Positions 47,621 through 58,094 of a stretch of DNA of 64,000 nt are shown here, piece by piece; position 1 is the first letter of the stretch; the number at the start of each line of letters is the position of its first letter. The position numbers and the translations under genes are program-made. Under the pieces are notes generated by a model. The model saw nothing but the letters and a program-made list of their open reading frames with translations, searched no databases and was not told the origin of the DNA. The DNA comes from Macrocystis pyrifera (lineage: Eukaryota; Sar; Phaeophyceae; Laminariales; Laminariaceae): NCBI GenBank assembly GCA_031763025.1, contig JASSKH010000029.1, positions 8,069,121 through 8,133,120 on the forward strand, in the 5' to 3' direction.

Positions 47621-48396
47621 CTCTGCACTTCGGTGTTGGCCTCGAGCTCATGCGCAACGTAGTTGCAGTCTCGTCTGAACAGACTTATCTGGGGCATTTT
47701 GGCGCCTGGGTAGACTTCCGGGTACGTGAGACTCTGATTCCATTGTGGCGCGCTGGGGGTCGGGTTCTGTGGCTTACTCTGGGTGCATCGTTTTGTTTCT
47801 TGACCCGCGCGTCTGAAATGTTTGCGGAAACGAGGTCGCGAGTTCATGAGTCGTATTATTGCGACGGGCCGGCGTCGCGTTCTTTCGCGGTGATTCCCAG
47901 CTGGCGGAAGCGCTGTGGTCGACCGCTGACCGGGTTGAGGTCCGCTTTCGCGGGTCAAAGGGAGATCAGTTGCGAAAGGGTGCGGTTTCTGACGCGTGTG
48001 CGGACGGGTCCTCCGAGGCCCATGGGCGCCGGGGGGGCGCCGTCAATATTATGATCGAGTTGATGTCTTGTTACCTGTTCCTTCCCTCGTCGGCCCCTCT
48101 GGTTGCGTTTGGTACTGGTAACGGCAGATGGGCCATGTGGACCAAGCAGCAAGCGACGGCTGCCCTGCGAGCGGTGGATGCGTTGGCGGGCGTGCGGGCG
48201 GAGGATTACGCTCTGCATTCCCTGCGGATTGGAGGCGCAACTCACCTGTCGGCCGGGGGGGCTACACCAGAGGTCTTTCAGCGTGGGGGTCGGTGAGTGT
48301 CCGAGGCGTACAAGGCGTACGTACGTAGTCATGGGGAGGACGCCGGTTGGGTAGCAAGCGTGATGGCCCAAAAGGGCACAGCTAGCGGAATCTAGC
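47621..48396 (+). pseudogene. Tyrosine recombinase of the DIRS-like element
   Basis: One frame gives NVVAVSSEQTYLGHFGAWVD and LGASFCFLTRASEMFAETRS, which holds the first catalytic Arg. After a frame change near 47870 another gives RVEVRFRGSKGDQLRKGAVS, then MWTKQQATAALRAVDALAGV and YALHSLRIGGATHLSAGGA, the HxxR box. A TGA (48294-48296) stands where GRW is expected. Beyond it VSEAYKAYVRSHG supplies the candidate nucleophilic Tyr, and the frame ends at a TAG (48394-48396). The order R, HxxR, Y identifies a tyrosine recombinase, which in DIRS elements integrates a circular DNA copy. Confidence 0.8.
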
Positions 48397-48773
48397 CGGG
48401 GCAGGGTACGAAATGGGGGCAAGCGAGTGAATGCCCCGGGCCGGGTATGAAGCGATAACAAATGGGGGGGGCGCGTAGGTGCGGTTATGCGAGCCCGGTG
48501 GACGAAGGGAGAAGCTGTAAAGCATCGCAACAAGTGCGCGGGACGGGGGGAGGGGTAGCCTAGGCATCCGCAAGGTGAGCAACCCCATGTTGGAGGCTGG
48601 CATCGAGAGATCGACGTCTCCAATTGGGGATGGAGTTTACTCAGGTTTACGGATGTTAATAGGGGGTTGCTACTGGAGCAGCCCCGGGGTCTGCCCGTCT
48701 CTCCAGCCCCCTTCGCTCCGAGCGGGGGGGTGCACATTAATATACGACAACTTCGTCGAAAGCAAAATGCAAA
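48397..48773 (+). other. 3' non-coding part of the DIRS-like element
   Basis: G-rich sequence between the recombinase and the right repeat. No frame is conserved. If the element is of the split-direct-repeat type, an internal repeat should lie here; I did not find one by eye. Confidence 0.5.
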
Positions 48774-48950
48774 GCGGAGTATTATCGAGGTACGAGAAAA
48801 TATGTGTTTTGTATGTACGGGAGAAGTTGACCAATTAGATCAACACGGGTCGTTGTACTCGTATAGTCCAAAAGTGCGCCTGGAATCAGTTCTGCTGTAG
48901 CAGTTGAATCGCGAGCGAGAGGACGCAACGACGCAGGGTCGTCAAGACAG
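48774..48950 (+). repeat. Right direct repeat of the DIRS-like element
   Basis: It matches the left repeat at 43.7 kb. It reads ATCAACACGGGTCGTTGTAC where the left copy has ATCAACACTCATTGTACC. Confidence 0.9.
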
Positions 48951-49869
48951 GCACAAGTTGGGGTAAATACTGGCATAGCTTCTCACCCACCCGCCCGTAC
49001 TTTTGGGGGAGTCAGTGGAGGGGCAGCCATCTGAGTGTGTACTCGTCGTTTCTATCACTAATCTGTCTGATTGATTGTTTGTTCCTCTGTCGTGTACTTC
49101 GGTCTGAACTAATCGGGATTTTGTCACTGATTTACAGCGCTGTACCACATTGGTTTCGACAGACTTGGCGTCTACAGAGGCAGGCGAGCTCGCTATCTGC
49201 CTACAACACAATCCGTCGCAAGCCTTCTCGAGTCGTCGAAAAAAACCGTCTCGAGTTGGCCGTGGTTACCCTTCAGCCGAGTTAGGAGGAGATGATCTGC
49301 CGCAGGCGCGACACAATGGTAGAATTTCTTATGTAAGCCGCTACGTGTGGGTGTTCGTCAGGTATTGATATTTCTACTGCCGTGCTGTAGCATTTTGGTT
49401 GTTTGACCTACAGCCCACACGCGTCAGCGTCAACGACGAACCAAACTGTTTTCGAAACCTCACGGCCGGAGAAGGGATCGTGCCGGCAGACTCCATGCTG
49501 GCACCTCATAACCGCGCCGTAGGCGACCTGCGAGTCGAGGATTCGCAGGAACCGGCTAGTCCTGACACCCTATTTATACAGCGATGGATGGACACAGTGA
49601 AAAAGGGGGGTAGAGGTGTTTGTTGCAGTTTTCTGTAGACTAACTGGTGGTCTACTGTATGACTGATGGAGCGCACATTCATGGCGATCGAAAAACATTT
49701 GGTTATTTGCCGGAGTGTAAAAATTCCCCAAGTGTAAACATTACTAATATACCCCCGCTACAAAAAATACGGAGGTCTACCAAACCGGGGATTTTCTTTC
49801 GCTGAGGGACCGTTCGTCTTCAAGAAATTATTGCCGCTGATCGTTCAGTCTTCAACACATATCGAGGCG
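48951..49869. other. Interval with two exon-like pieces
   Basis: After an acceptor-like TTTACAG (near 49137) all frames are short. One plus frame (49399-49638) carries TRVSVNDEPNCFRNLTAGEG and IQRWMDTVKKGGRG and looks coding by composition, but it has no domain and no confirmed partner exon. I do not call a gene. Confidence 0.35.
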
Positions 49870-50122
49870 TTCTACGATAGAGGTTCACTCTACATTTTCT
49901 GAGGTTCCTCACTTAAGGAGCTCCATACCTCACCTGAAAATTGACTTCAGCAAATATCAGATGCATCCCAATGGATAATCCCGTGGCCCAAGTACACCAA
50001 AAAAAACGTCATTTTTCGGAACAAGATTGGCATTCCGACGATTTTGGGTTAAGGAACCCCGTCATTCACGGAACAGTTTAGCGGAAATGTGATACCTCTG
50101 TCGTAGAACGCGTCTATCACTG
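49870..50122. repeat. Dispersed repeat, copy B
   Basis: Mate of the block at 12.9-13.1 kb, in the same orientation. This copy has an extra stretch near 50005 (CACCAAAAAAAACGTCATTT). Confidence 0.7.
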
Positions 50123-52566
50123 AAATTTGATCCCGAGACTTGTCGGCAACCGTATCCACATAGCTAGAGGTTTGCAACCGCGGGCGAGCTGGTGCGACCG
50201 CGTGGCACTAGTTTCGCTGCAAGAAGTCTCAAAGTAAGATGACACTGTCTTGCTACGGTCTATGAAAGTCGTGCCGGTGTGTAATTCGTATTTATTAATA
50301 GCAGGATTTCGTCTACACCTCGCGTTCTACTCGCGCGTACAGGTGATGGCATGTATTGCTGTCGATATACCAGATTACAGCGTATGCCTTCGAACGAACC
50401 TGGTCAATGGCCGGAAGCTGGTGGGTTTGCCTGACTCAGCTACCGGTATCCACGAGTGATGGGCATGGCCGTGGGAGCGAAGCGACGGAGCCGTTTCGGC
50501 TTTCAGGGAGAAGCCATCCTCAGTGACGGGTGCATACAGACTTTCGTTCTGAAATCAGTAGGTATATTGCCTGCCTGTCTGTCATGTATTCTCTGTCGTG
50601 TGTTTGCGTTATAGATTGCCAGACACCTCCGTGCCCGACTGATAAAACCTGAGCTTCTGCAGAGGCGAATGAGCTAGGAGTAGCGCCTGGGATTTCGTTC
50701 GTCACTAGCTGTCTTTCGTTGGACAACATTGCCGTCCTGCTCTTTTGTGTCGGTAGATCATGCCAGAAAGTGTATTCAAGTAGACGGGTTTTTATTTCGT
50801 ATTTATCGGTTTCAGGCACCGACGGTCTACTGCGACTGGGATGGGACTGTGCCTCGTTCACCTCTTCTCACGCGAATGTCGGACAGGGTTACGTGCGAAT
50901 GAACACTAGTATTTCTCTTTACAGATAGACGGACCGACACTATTCAAGTTCCCGTCAACAAAGACGTAACAGATATGTCAAATAGATGTAGATGAAACCA
51001 GGCAACCCACGGTAGGACACGCTAGAGTGGATTACCGACTTGTAATGGGCACGTAGCTGTACGTAGAATACTCTAAACGTACGCGACTCTGCAGATGGCA
51101 CGGATTTCTTACTACCGAGGCTGCCTCTCTCGCAGAGTGTGCGGACTAGGGCGATAAGAGAACAATAAAACATGCAGACAACTTCATAGAGAGAACTCCA
51201 CGGTTGTTCGGTGCTTCAGACACAGAAATAGAAGAGATATTAGATCTGAAACACTCATGACCTGGCTTTTGGGCGATACGTGGTCCCATCGTTGGCTTCA
51301 TCACTTTGCTGCTGCAAAATTATCCCAGCAAATATCACGGGAGACGTCCTTCACACCGTTGGTGCAACTTCAAATAGCTGTCAAGGGGTTATCCCAAACC
51401 AGGCAGTGTACTTCGGTCAACACCGAAGCTGAACTGATATACCAGCTGCAAGCCCACTTGCATACAGGCGACGTTTTTCCGCTTCGTAGAGTACCACGGT
51501 GCCGGCCCACAATGTGTCTATGGTAAATTGCGCAATATTCTGGCAGTACACTGGCTATTAGGCAAAGAAGTTGTGATTGTTAGAGTGGCAGTAGTAGTGA
51601 TCGTACAAGCAGCAGTCCTACTACTGTGGAAAGACCACCAGGAATAGTAGAAGCACGAGTAGTGGCAGTATCATCGTCGTTGGTCAACTCAAAAATTTCA
51701 GGTTCAGCACCTCAGGCGCAAGTGCATGCCACGCGTTTTTTGAAGACTGCCTTTGAGACGCGCGGTTCGTAATTGGAGGCCTAACTGACCGCACCCGAAT
51801 GCTCGATGCGTGCGCCGGGCAGAGGCCAGTATCTCCGACCAGTCTATCTACAAGGCTGTCAAGGCAGAACACATGACGCTATGAATCGTGCTGCATAGCA
51901 CGTGTGTCCCGCGGGTTGCAGGATCAAAATGCTTGTCACAGCAACACCCGTGTTTATCGAGTGGTTTTGGGAGAGTGGATCAATGGTGTCTCCGATCCCA
52001 CACTACGGAATGCCCTGACCGCTAAAAATTGGCACACGAGGTTTTCGAGGGTATTGTAGCATGATATTGGGCAGAGATCGTTAAATTGTACATGCTGTAC
52101 ATGCGGTTAGTACCAGGCATGCTGGTACTCTTTTGGCGTACTCGTAAGTCGTAATGGTGTAATCATAGGGATTTGAATGAACGGGACCATTTCCTTGAAG
52201 AGAAACGTTTGCCCTGTGCCAAAGGTGACAGCCAGAGCTTGGGACCACACAAACCAGGTATATGTTGGTGGTGTCACAGTCTGCCGCAGCTCCTGTTGAT
52301 GTCTGGGTAGATGCGCGATTTACACGTCGCTGGGTACACAAATTATAAAAGGGGCACAGGTTTCCTTTGCCACGACTGTTATACCTTCTTACGGCGAAAG
52401 GTGACGTCGTCTGTGAAAGCTACCTAGTCATACTACAGTCGGCGGTGATTCACCGTCCGCAACAGTATTGTGCCTTGCCACTTGCTGCGGGTTCAAATGT
52501 CGACTGTATGCAGCAGGACTATCGTAGCCAAAATGACCAACAATAATCACTGTCGTTCACCGTTCC
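50123..52566. other. Gene-poor stretch
   Basis: No supported gene. Frames do not exceed about 110 codons, and none has a domain. A cluster of GTAGTAGTGG/CAGCAGT-like sequence lies at 51590-51670. Confidence 0.45.
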
Positions 52567-53070
52567 ATGAACAATGACACAAACAACGTACCATCTACTA
52601 TTTCCACTTACAACATGTCGACTGTTTGTGTCGAAAAAGCCAAGCATTTCCTCAAGGGTCGTGGATCCTCGAGGAACGACCACAAGATAGTATATACTCA
52701 GTCATCCCACCAAGCAAAACGAGTAAAACGCGAGCCACGTGGAATGTCAGCAGCATCACTCACAGAGGCAATAAATGAGTTGCAGAGCAAAGCGATTATT
52801 CCGAACAGATACCATGGTGTGCGCACTTACGACTCAAAACAACACGCGGACAAGCGCCTCGTCTGGAATGAGAGCAAGTCGATCGGTATACCGTATACCA
52901 CGCAAGACAACACACCCTCTGGGACGAGTTTTAGCTGGGTTTTTCGGCAACGGGGAGGGCGCGCTGAACGCGCCGAGCGACGTATTCATGAAATCTTCTC
53001 GACGAAAACTTTCCAAAGCCACCATTTTGTTTGTGTGTGCCCCCCATGTTTAGCAGGAAACCGGATATGA
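52567..53070 (+). CDS. Uncharacterised ORF upstream of a MITE
   Basis: The frame encodes 167 residues from MNNDTNNVPSTISTYNMSTV and is basic and polar (KAKHFLKGRGSSRNDHK, AASLTEAINELQSKAI). It ends 20 bases before a MITE. The composition resembles a DNA-binding or linker region, but no motif is clear. The HTH-like exon at 53.4 kb could be its continuation, since both are on the plus strand. That link is inference. Confidence 0.3.
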   Translation: MNNDTNNVPSTISTYNMSTVCVEKAKHFLKGRGSSRNDHKIVYTQSSHQAKRVKREPRGMSAASLTEAINELQSKAIIPNRYHGVRTYDSKQHADKRLVWNESKSIGIPYTTQDNTPSGTSFSWVFRQRGGRAERAERRIHEIFSTKTFQSHHFVCVCPPCLAGNRI

Positions 53071-53091
53071 AATTTGTCCAAGGGGGTGTGC

Positions 53092-53199
53092 TATTACGGG
53101 GTCCATAGTTAACAGGACCAAATACTGTTAGTCAAAATACCTAAATATATAGGTTTTTATGTATGCCATAGGTGCTGTTAACTATGGACCCCCGTAATA
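53092..53199. mobile_element. MITE, family M1
   Basis: The ends are TATTACGGGGTCCATAGTTA and TAACTATGGACCCCCGTAAT followed by A, with TA duplications. The centre matches the copies at 46.7 and 54.6 kb (CTAAATATATAGGTTTTTAT). Confidence 0.9.
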
Positions 53200-53374
53200 T
53201 ATTATCACCCCAGTGTGATACGGTAATACGGCATCTTGTTGGAGGCATATCTTCTGTTGTAGTAGAAAGGACGACATCATACCTGGCATGGAGCGATCAC
53301 GCACGTCTTCCAACTTACCAGGTAGCTAATGAATCAAGGACTGAACTGATACTCTCCATCTGATCGCCAAACAG

Positions 53375-53575
53375 CTTGGGGGAGTTTCCTGCGAGAAGAT
53401 CAAATATCACCTATCACGGCTGATGCAATTTCGTCGTTGTCGGCATGCATTTTACGACGGTTCATGTTTGGAAAAGGAACCAAATACACCGATCTCACGA
53501 CGCCGCGTTGAATTTCACACGGATGAAATGAGACTCCTAACGCGTGCGGACGAGCACCTCGCAGAATTCCACTAA
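53375..53575 (+). CDS. Exon-like frame with a helix-turn-helix-like segment
   Basis: After an acceptor-like CAAACAG, a frame without an ATG start runs LGGVSCEKIKYHLSRLMQF and RRCRHAFYDGSCLEKEPN, ends RADEHLAEFH and stops at TAA. The first segment, read with the upstream IAKQ, resembles a short helix-turn-helix followed by a basic helix. It may be the 3' exon of a DNA-binding protein, perhaps element-encoded. I cannot name the family, and no upstream exon is proven. Confidence 0.4.
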   Translation, partial: LGGVSCEKIKYHLSRLMQFRRCRHAFYDGSCLEKEPNTPISRRRVEFHTDEMRLLTRADEHLAEFH

Positions 53576-53608
53576 CCCGAACCCCCTGACTTCTTGTAAT
53601 CGATTATG

Positions 53609-53699
53609 AAGGATAGACCACTGAGCTACTTAGTCAGCAAGTAGCTCAGTGGTCTATCCTTTACATTGCTGACTGAGTAGCTCATGGTCTATCCTTCTT
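53609..53699. repeat. tRNA A-box-like palindrome plus third copy
   Basis: AAGGATAGACCACTGAGCTA then CT (53609-53630) pairs perfectly over 22 bp with 53640-53661, leaving a 9-base loop. A third copy (AGTAGCTCATGGTCTATCC) starts at 53676. TAGCTCAGTGG fits the tRNA D-arm and polymerase III A box. No complete tRNA cloverleaf is visible. Confidence 0.8.
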
Positions 53700-53901
53700 A
53701 AACGAACAGCCTCCTCTCACCTCTCACCTTATTTTGCTTCTACCGCAAAGCTACTTCACCCAGCGAGCAATTTAAACCTTCGAACTCTTAGTGGTCGGTC
53801 GTACACGGCCCTACTCAAACGATGCAACAACAGTTACTTTCTTCGTCCAGCCGCCGGATTTTTACGTCGTTCATGTCCACACATGTAAATTGATTAGCTG
53901 A

Positions 53902-54167
53902 AAGCGCGAGAGCGTGGGTGAGCAATATTTGACGAAAATCGGCGAGCAGTGGGAATGCGGAACCCTATGCAAGATAAAACTGAACACATTACCGGAGGGA
54001 AGGAGGGACGATACCTGTGACCACGCCTTGTCCAGAAGATCGCTGACGGTAAAACCTCCGACGAGTTAGGCTGGAAAGTAAAAGTGATGACAAAAAAATA
54101 CATTAAAAAAGCGGGCCACCGGCACTGCAGCAACATGCAGTATCGTATGAAACAAACCCCGGTATAG
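53902..54167 (+). pseudogene. Frameshifted coding remnant, possibly HTH-containing
   Basis: One frame gives ESVGEQYLTKIGEQWECGTL and KIKLNTLPEGRRDDTCDHAL. A second frame, overlapping from 54036, gives KIADGKTSDELGWKVKVMTK and YIKKAGHRHCSNMQ to a stop at 54165. Joined by one frame change near 54030, they would form a compact basic protein in which DGKTSDELGWKV looks like a helix-turn-helix. The family is unknown. It may be part of the same lost gene as the frames at 52.6 and 53.4 kb. Confidence 0.3.
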
Positions 54168-54484
54168 TCTTCCCCCCGTTTCCGTATGCGCAGGAGGTCC
54201 CTATTCTACTCGGTTAGGTTCTTGCGGTAGTTAGCTCGCGAGTGCTTTGTTGAAGTTACCTTGATCCATCTTCAGACACTGGTTCTTGGTATTCCGTCCA
54301 CTTCTTGAAATATGCACCGGTTTAGGATGTCCCCCTCGACTAGGGTCACAGATACCACATAGCCACACAGAAACTGGTGTTGGACCTCCGTACCCCATCT
54401 GCGTTTCTACGCTACCTTCGCCGAAGAGGGGGTAAATATTGTGATGCGCCGCCACGATGGAGGTTCGAAATCATGGGCGATTGA
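54168..54484. other. Interval without a supported gene
   Basis: Only a 74-codon minus frame (54231-54455) is present, with no domain or splice evidence. Confidence 0.4.
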
Positions 54485-54831
54485 GGGCTCACATCAACCA
54501 GGTTAATTCGACGAAGGCTCATTCTTATCGGAGAACTTTCTTCCAGAATTTCCGAAGTTCGGGAATATTTGAAACTATGTATACAGATACGGCGGCGTTC
54601 TATTACAGGGGACCATAGTAAACATGACCCAATATTTTTAGTAAAAATACCTAAATATATAGGTTTTTATGTATGCCATAGGTCCTGTTAACTATAGACC
54701 CCCGTAATATCACAATTCGTGAAATTCTTCAGAAGCAAAACATTGAGGAGGTTATACTCCTGGACTATTCGTCAAGAGATCAGGAAAATCCGAACGATAT
54801 AAAATTTGCGAGAAACAAATTATGGATATGA
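54485..54831 (+). pseudogene. Short frame split by a MITE
   Basis: From 54485 the frame gives ELSSRISEVREYLKLCIQIR up to 54600, where the MITE begins. With the insert and one TA ignored, it continues in frame as ITIREILQKQNIEEVILLDY and SSRDQENPNDIKFARNKLW to TGA at 54829-54831, 79 codons in all. No family is recognised. An open frame of this length could be chance. Confidence 0.25.
54601..54709. mobile_element. MITE, family M1
   Basis: The ends are TATTACAGGGGACCATAGTA and TAACTATAGACCCCCGTAAT followed by A. The right two thirds are nearly identical to the copy at 53.1 kb. Confidence 0.9.
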
Positions 54832-57800
54832 TGGTAAACTAGGCTCTCCGGCAAGAATAAGCACAAGCCTCCAGCAACTTCCTAGGTACAAACCGGTGTT
54901 TTTTTAGTACGCTTATTCGTGTACTCATGGGGCAGTACGCAAGTATTCGTGCAGCATCATCATTTTTTCATCCTCTTTTTTCCTATGTTTTCGTACTATA
55001 CTGCTGTTTTCGAGGGTGCGCGAGTGACGGCGTGATCGACCGAGCGAGCCGTCGAGCGATCGAGGGTACCGGCGCTATCACACATATACGTATCGACTAA
55101 TTACCACGGAACATCGGTGACTGACTGAGGTCAGGGGGTAGGTAGGATACGTACATTGGTTTATAGATTGCTGTACATCGTGATTGGGAAGGGTAAGGGA
55201 TAACAATGGTGCGGGATGATTTGGGGATGGAAAAACCCACACGATGCCATAGGCACGGGCTGAATAACAAGAAGAATGGGTACTATATTATGCCACTCTG
55301 AACATGGCGGTCCCGTGTGGAAAGAGGAAGGAGAGAGAATAAGAGGTAGAAACAGGAGCGAAGGAGGTGGGACCCTTTCTAACTTCCTCCCTTGCTCGTC
55401 CCAACACCCACCTGATCCTTTTGTAACGAACACTCCCACGTGCCACGTGACTGCGATGATTTGTCTTCCCACATATTATACCAACGTCATATTATCACCA
55501 GTTCCAAGAGAATTTATGTACGGTTGCGCTATCACGCTACCATCAGAGAGCCCCCTCCTTTCGTATCCTGTCGTATCAGCGTATTGCCAATATATAGGAG
55601 AAAACACCGACATGATCATCACAGTATACAAAATGACTGATCACATCGAATACATTCCGATACTCGTACCAACTACGCACCACGCAACCATACGGGAAAG
55701 GTTATCACAGCAAACTCCCCGCCCCGCGGAAACAGAAAACCCGATACTATCCTTCACCGCTCTCCACACCAGGGGTTAAGATTTTGAGGGAAATATTCAC
55801 CAACTTTTAGATGAATAGACGTATTGCACAGCGATACACGACACAACGAGGCGCATACTCATCACAAGGTTGCACGATCATATATTCTCACAAAGGCACT
55901 GGCTGTTTTTTCGGGAACGGGAAATTATCACCCCCCAGGGTGATTTCTCTTAACATCTCTGTTTAAAAACAAATACCGCGGCAGTGAATGGTGGGTGTAT
56001 GTATGTGTCTCCGGCGTTTATTCTGTACGTACGTACGTACGTAATATATTAATCGTTGTACAGCAGGAGCAGTGGTACATACTTATAAAGGTGTCGTGCG
56101 GCAGAATTGAAGCATGCTCCTAGAGCAGTATCAAAAACATCTGTACCGTGCGTAATGCCGCTGATCGCGCCGGCGCTCGACCGCCGATCGCCCGTTCCCT
56201 CGGTATTTGTTGTCGGCTAGCCTCCGTCGGTCGTCCACCGCCCCCCCGAACGCTCAATCGCTCGCTCCCTCGATCGCTCGGTCGATCGCGAGCCGCGCGC
56301 CGGCTCTCTCGAATGCAATACAATAAAGGATAAAATCGTTCAAAGTATGGATGTTGTGGCCGCAGGGAGACGAGTGGTCTAAGCGGCGGTCGCCCACTGC
56401 AATCATGCGAATATTTCGATGGTGTTGCTTTCTTTATCATCACATTGTTATCGAGTGTGAACAAAAAACAAGTCCGTGCGGTCTTGTGAAGTCTTCACTT
56501 AAAATACCATACAACGATAGAAGTAGCGTCAGGCTGCGCTCGTGCCCTACCACATACAAGACCTTATCTTGTTGAAGTCGATAGACATGATGTGCAATGT
56601 CCTTCTGAATCCGCTCACGGCTGTAACGTACATGTTGATCGACGGATGTTGTAATCGTCAACATGTTTCGTCGCTTTCGCATCAAGCCCCGTAACGTATT
56701 GGGCATGCCGCACGTAAGAATGGAGGCCAACGAAACACACTCACTGTAAGAAACAAACAAACACGAACGAGCGTAAGAAAAATGGCCGTGCGTAGAAATA
56801 GTCCAACACCTTAAGGCCATGCTTCTTCCCGATTATAGCTTCGCTTGGTCCTCGGGTTTCCGGTCACTCTACTCTCTCCATATGTTTATCGGAATATATT
56901 TGTTTTTTTTTTTTTCACAATTTCAACACGTTGCATTCAAGACTTCGGCTGGTTAGTGCTTAGCGGAGAGCGACTGCGACTGCTGAGAACATCATGACAG
57001 AAGCTTGTATTTCTCTCGAGATCGATTGCCTGCGGGTTCTCAGCATGGACAGGGTATATCTAAACTTAGAGGTGAAACATTGGTGGACTTGGACGAAATT
57101 ATTGGTGCACGAAATGAGACAAAAAAACAATCCCCAGCTGAACGTTCGCACCTTACCTGCATACAACTAAAGCTTCTCACCGAACCACAGCCCGCATCCT
57201 TCGAGATACGCTCCAGATCTGGTGTGCTAGGACGTCGGGTGCGCCAAACAGAAGAGCTAAGAACTACTCCCGAGGGGTTTTCGCGTACTCGAGTTTGCCA
57301 GTGAGTAGAACAGAAAACACTCCAAATCGCGAAAATGTTGCATGTCACACGCAGGAGCATAGTACAATGGCTACGTCACCGACGAAGAAATGACCTTCAC
57401 TAAAAAATCGCTGTTGTCCAGGCGCATGCTATGTATACTTATCTTTTGGGTCGTCGTGGAAGATGCTGCCGGGCCCAAAACTACGATGCGATGATAGGTA
57501 GTATGTTCTAGGGCCCGAAAAACAGAACAAAATAGAGAAGAAAAAAAAACCTGGATTCTTGTTGGTTGACATTGACTATTCTGAAACTTTTGAATATGAA
57601 TCTTGGTTGCGAATCCCTCACCCTAATTTCAAGTCGTGTGATTGTGTTGCCGAAACGCCTACAGTACGCGTGGGAAACTGACGACGCATTCGCGAGGGTG
57701 CGGGAGTACCCCTGACGCTGATAGCGCGGTACCCACATTGTTTCGAACTATGTGCGATTTAAGTTTACCACAGGTACATCCCCCGAACGATGCAGGCACT

Positions 57801-58094
57801 ACGGCTAGAATGGCCTGCGATATAACAATGGAGAAAAATCAAACATCTGCATCACCTTATACTCGAGTAAACGTTGACACAAAAACAGGGAACCATGTGC
57901 ATGGATGACCTTGCTTGGCAGATAACATTCGCTACACATAAACTCCCCACCGATAACTACACCGTCTAGTAAACCGGGAGACTGCGGTGAAAATAATGGA
58001 AGCATTTCTCCCGCCGTGGTGATCACGATATCGCCTTGATTGCGACACTGCTATGTCCCGGATACTTTCATCATCGTTGATGTGTGTTTGCACC
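54832..58094. other. Gene-poor stretch
   Basis: No firmly supported gene. Frames at 55276-55779 (plus, 167 codons) and on the minus strand near 57150-57300 (LERISKDAGCGSVRSFSCMQ ending at a donor-like GTAAGG) are the most gene-like; the latter could be one exon of an untraced gene. A (GTAC)n run lies near 56027, and a CGATCG/CGCTCG-rich block lies at 55030-55070 and 56160-56300. Confidence 0.35.

Larger units (their letters stand above)
43736..48950 (+). mobile_element. DIRS-like (tyrosine recombinase) retrotransposon, inactive
   Basis: The order is direct repeat, gag-like frames, reverse transcriptase, RNase H, tyrosine recombinase, direct repeat. RT with YVDD, followed by RNase H and a recombinase with R and HxxR rather than a DDE integrase, defines the DIRS order. 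Direct rather than inverted ends recall the split-direct-repeat groups (Ngaro or PAT-like); I did not find the extra internal repeat they require. Every coding part has stops or frame changes, and a MITE is inserted in pol. Confidence 0.8.

Noticed and set aside
43736-48950. Interpretation as a Ty3/Copia LTR retrotransposon
   Set aside because: No protease or DDE integrase; the last domain is a tyrosine recombinase with HxxR.
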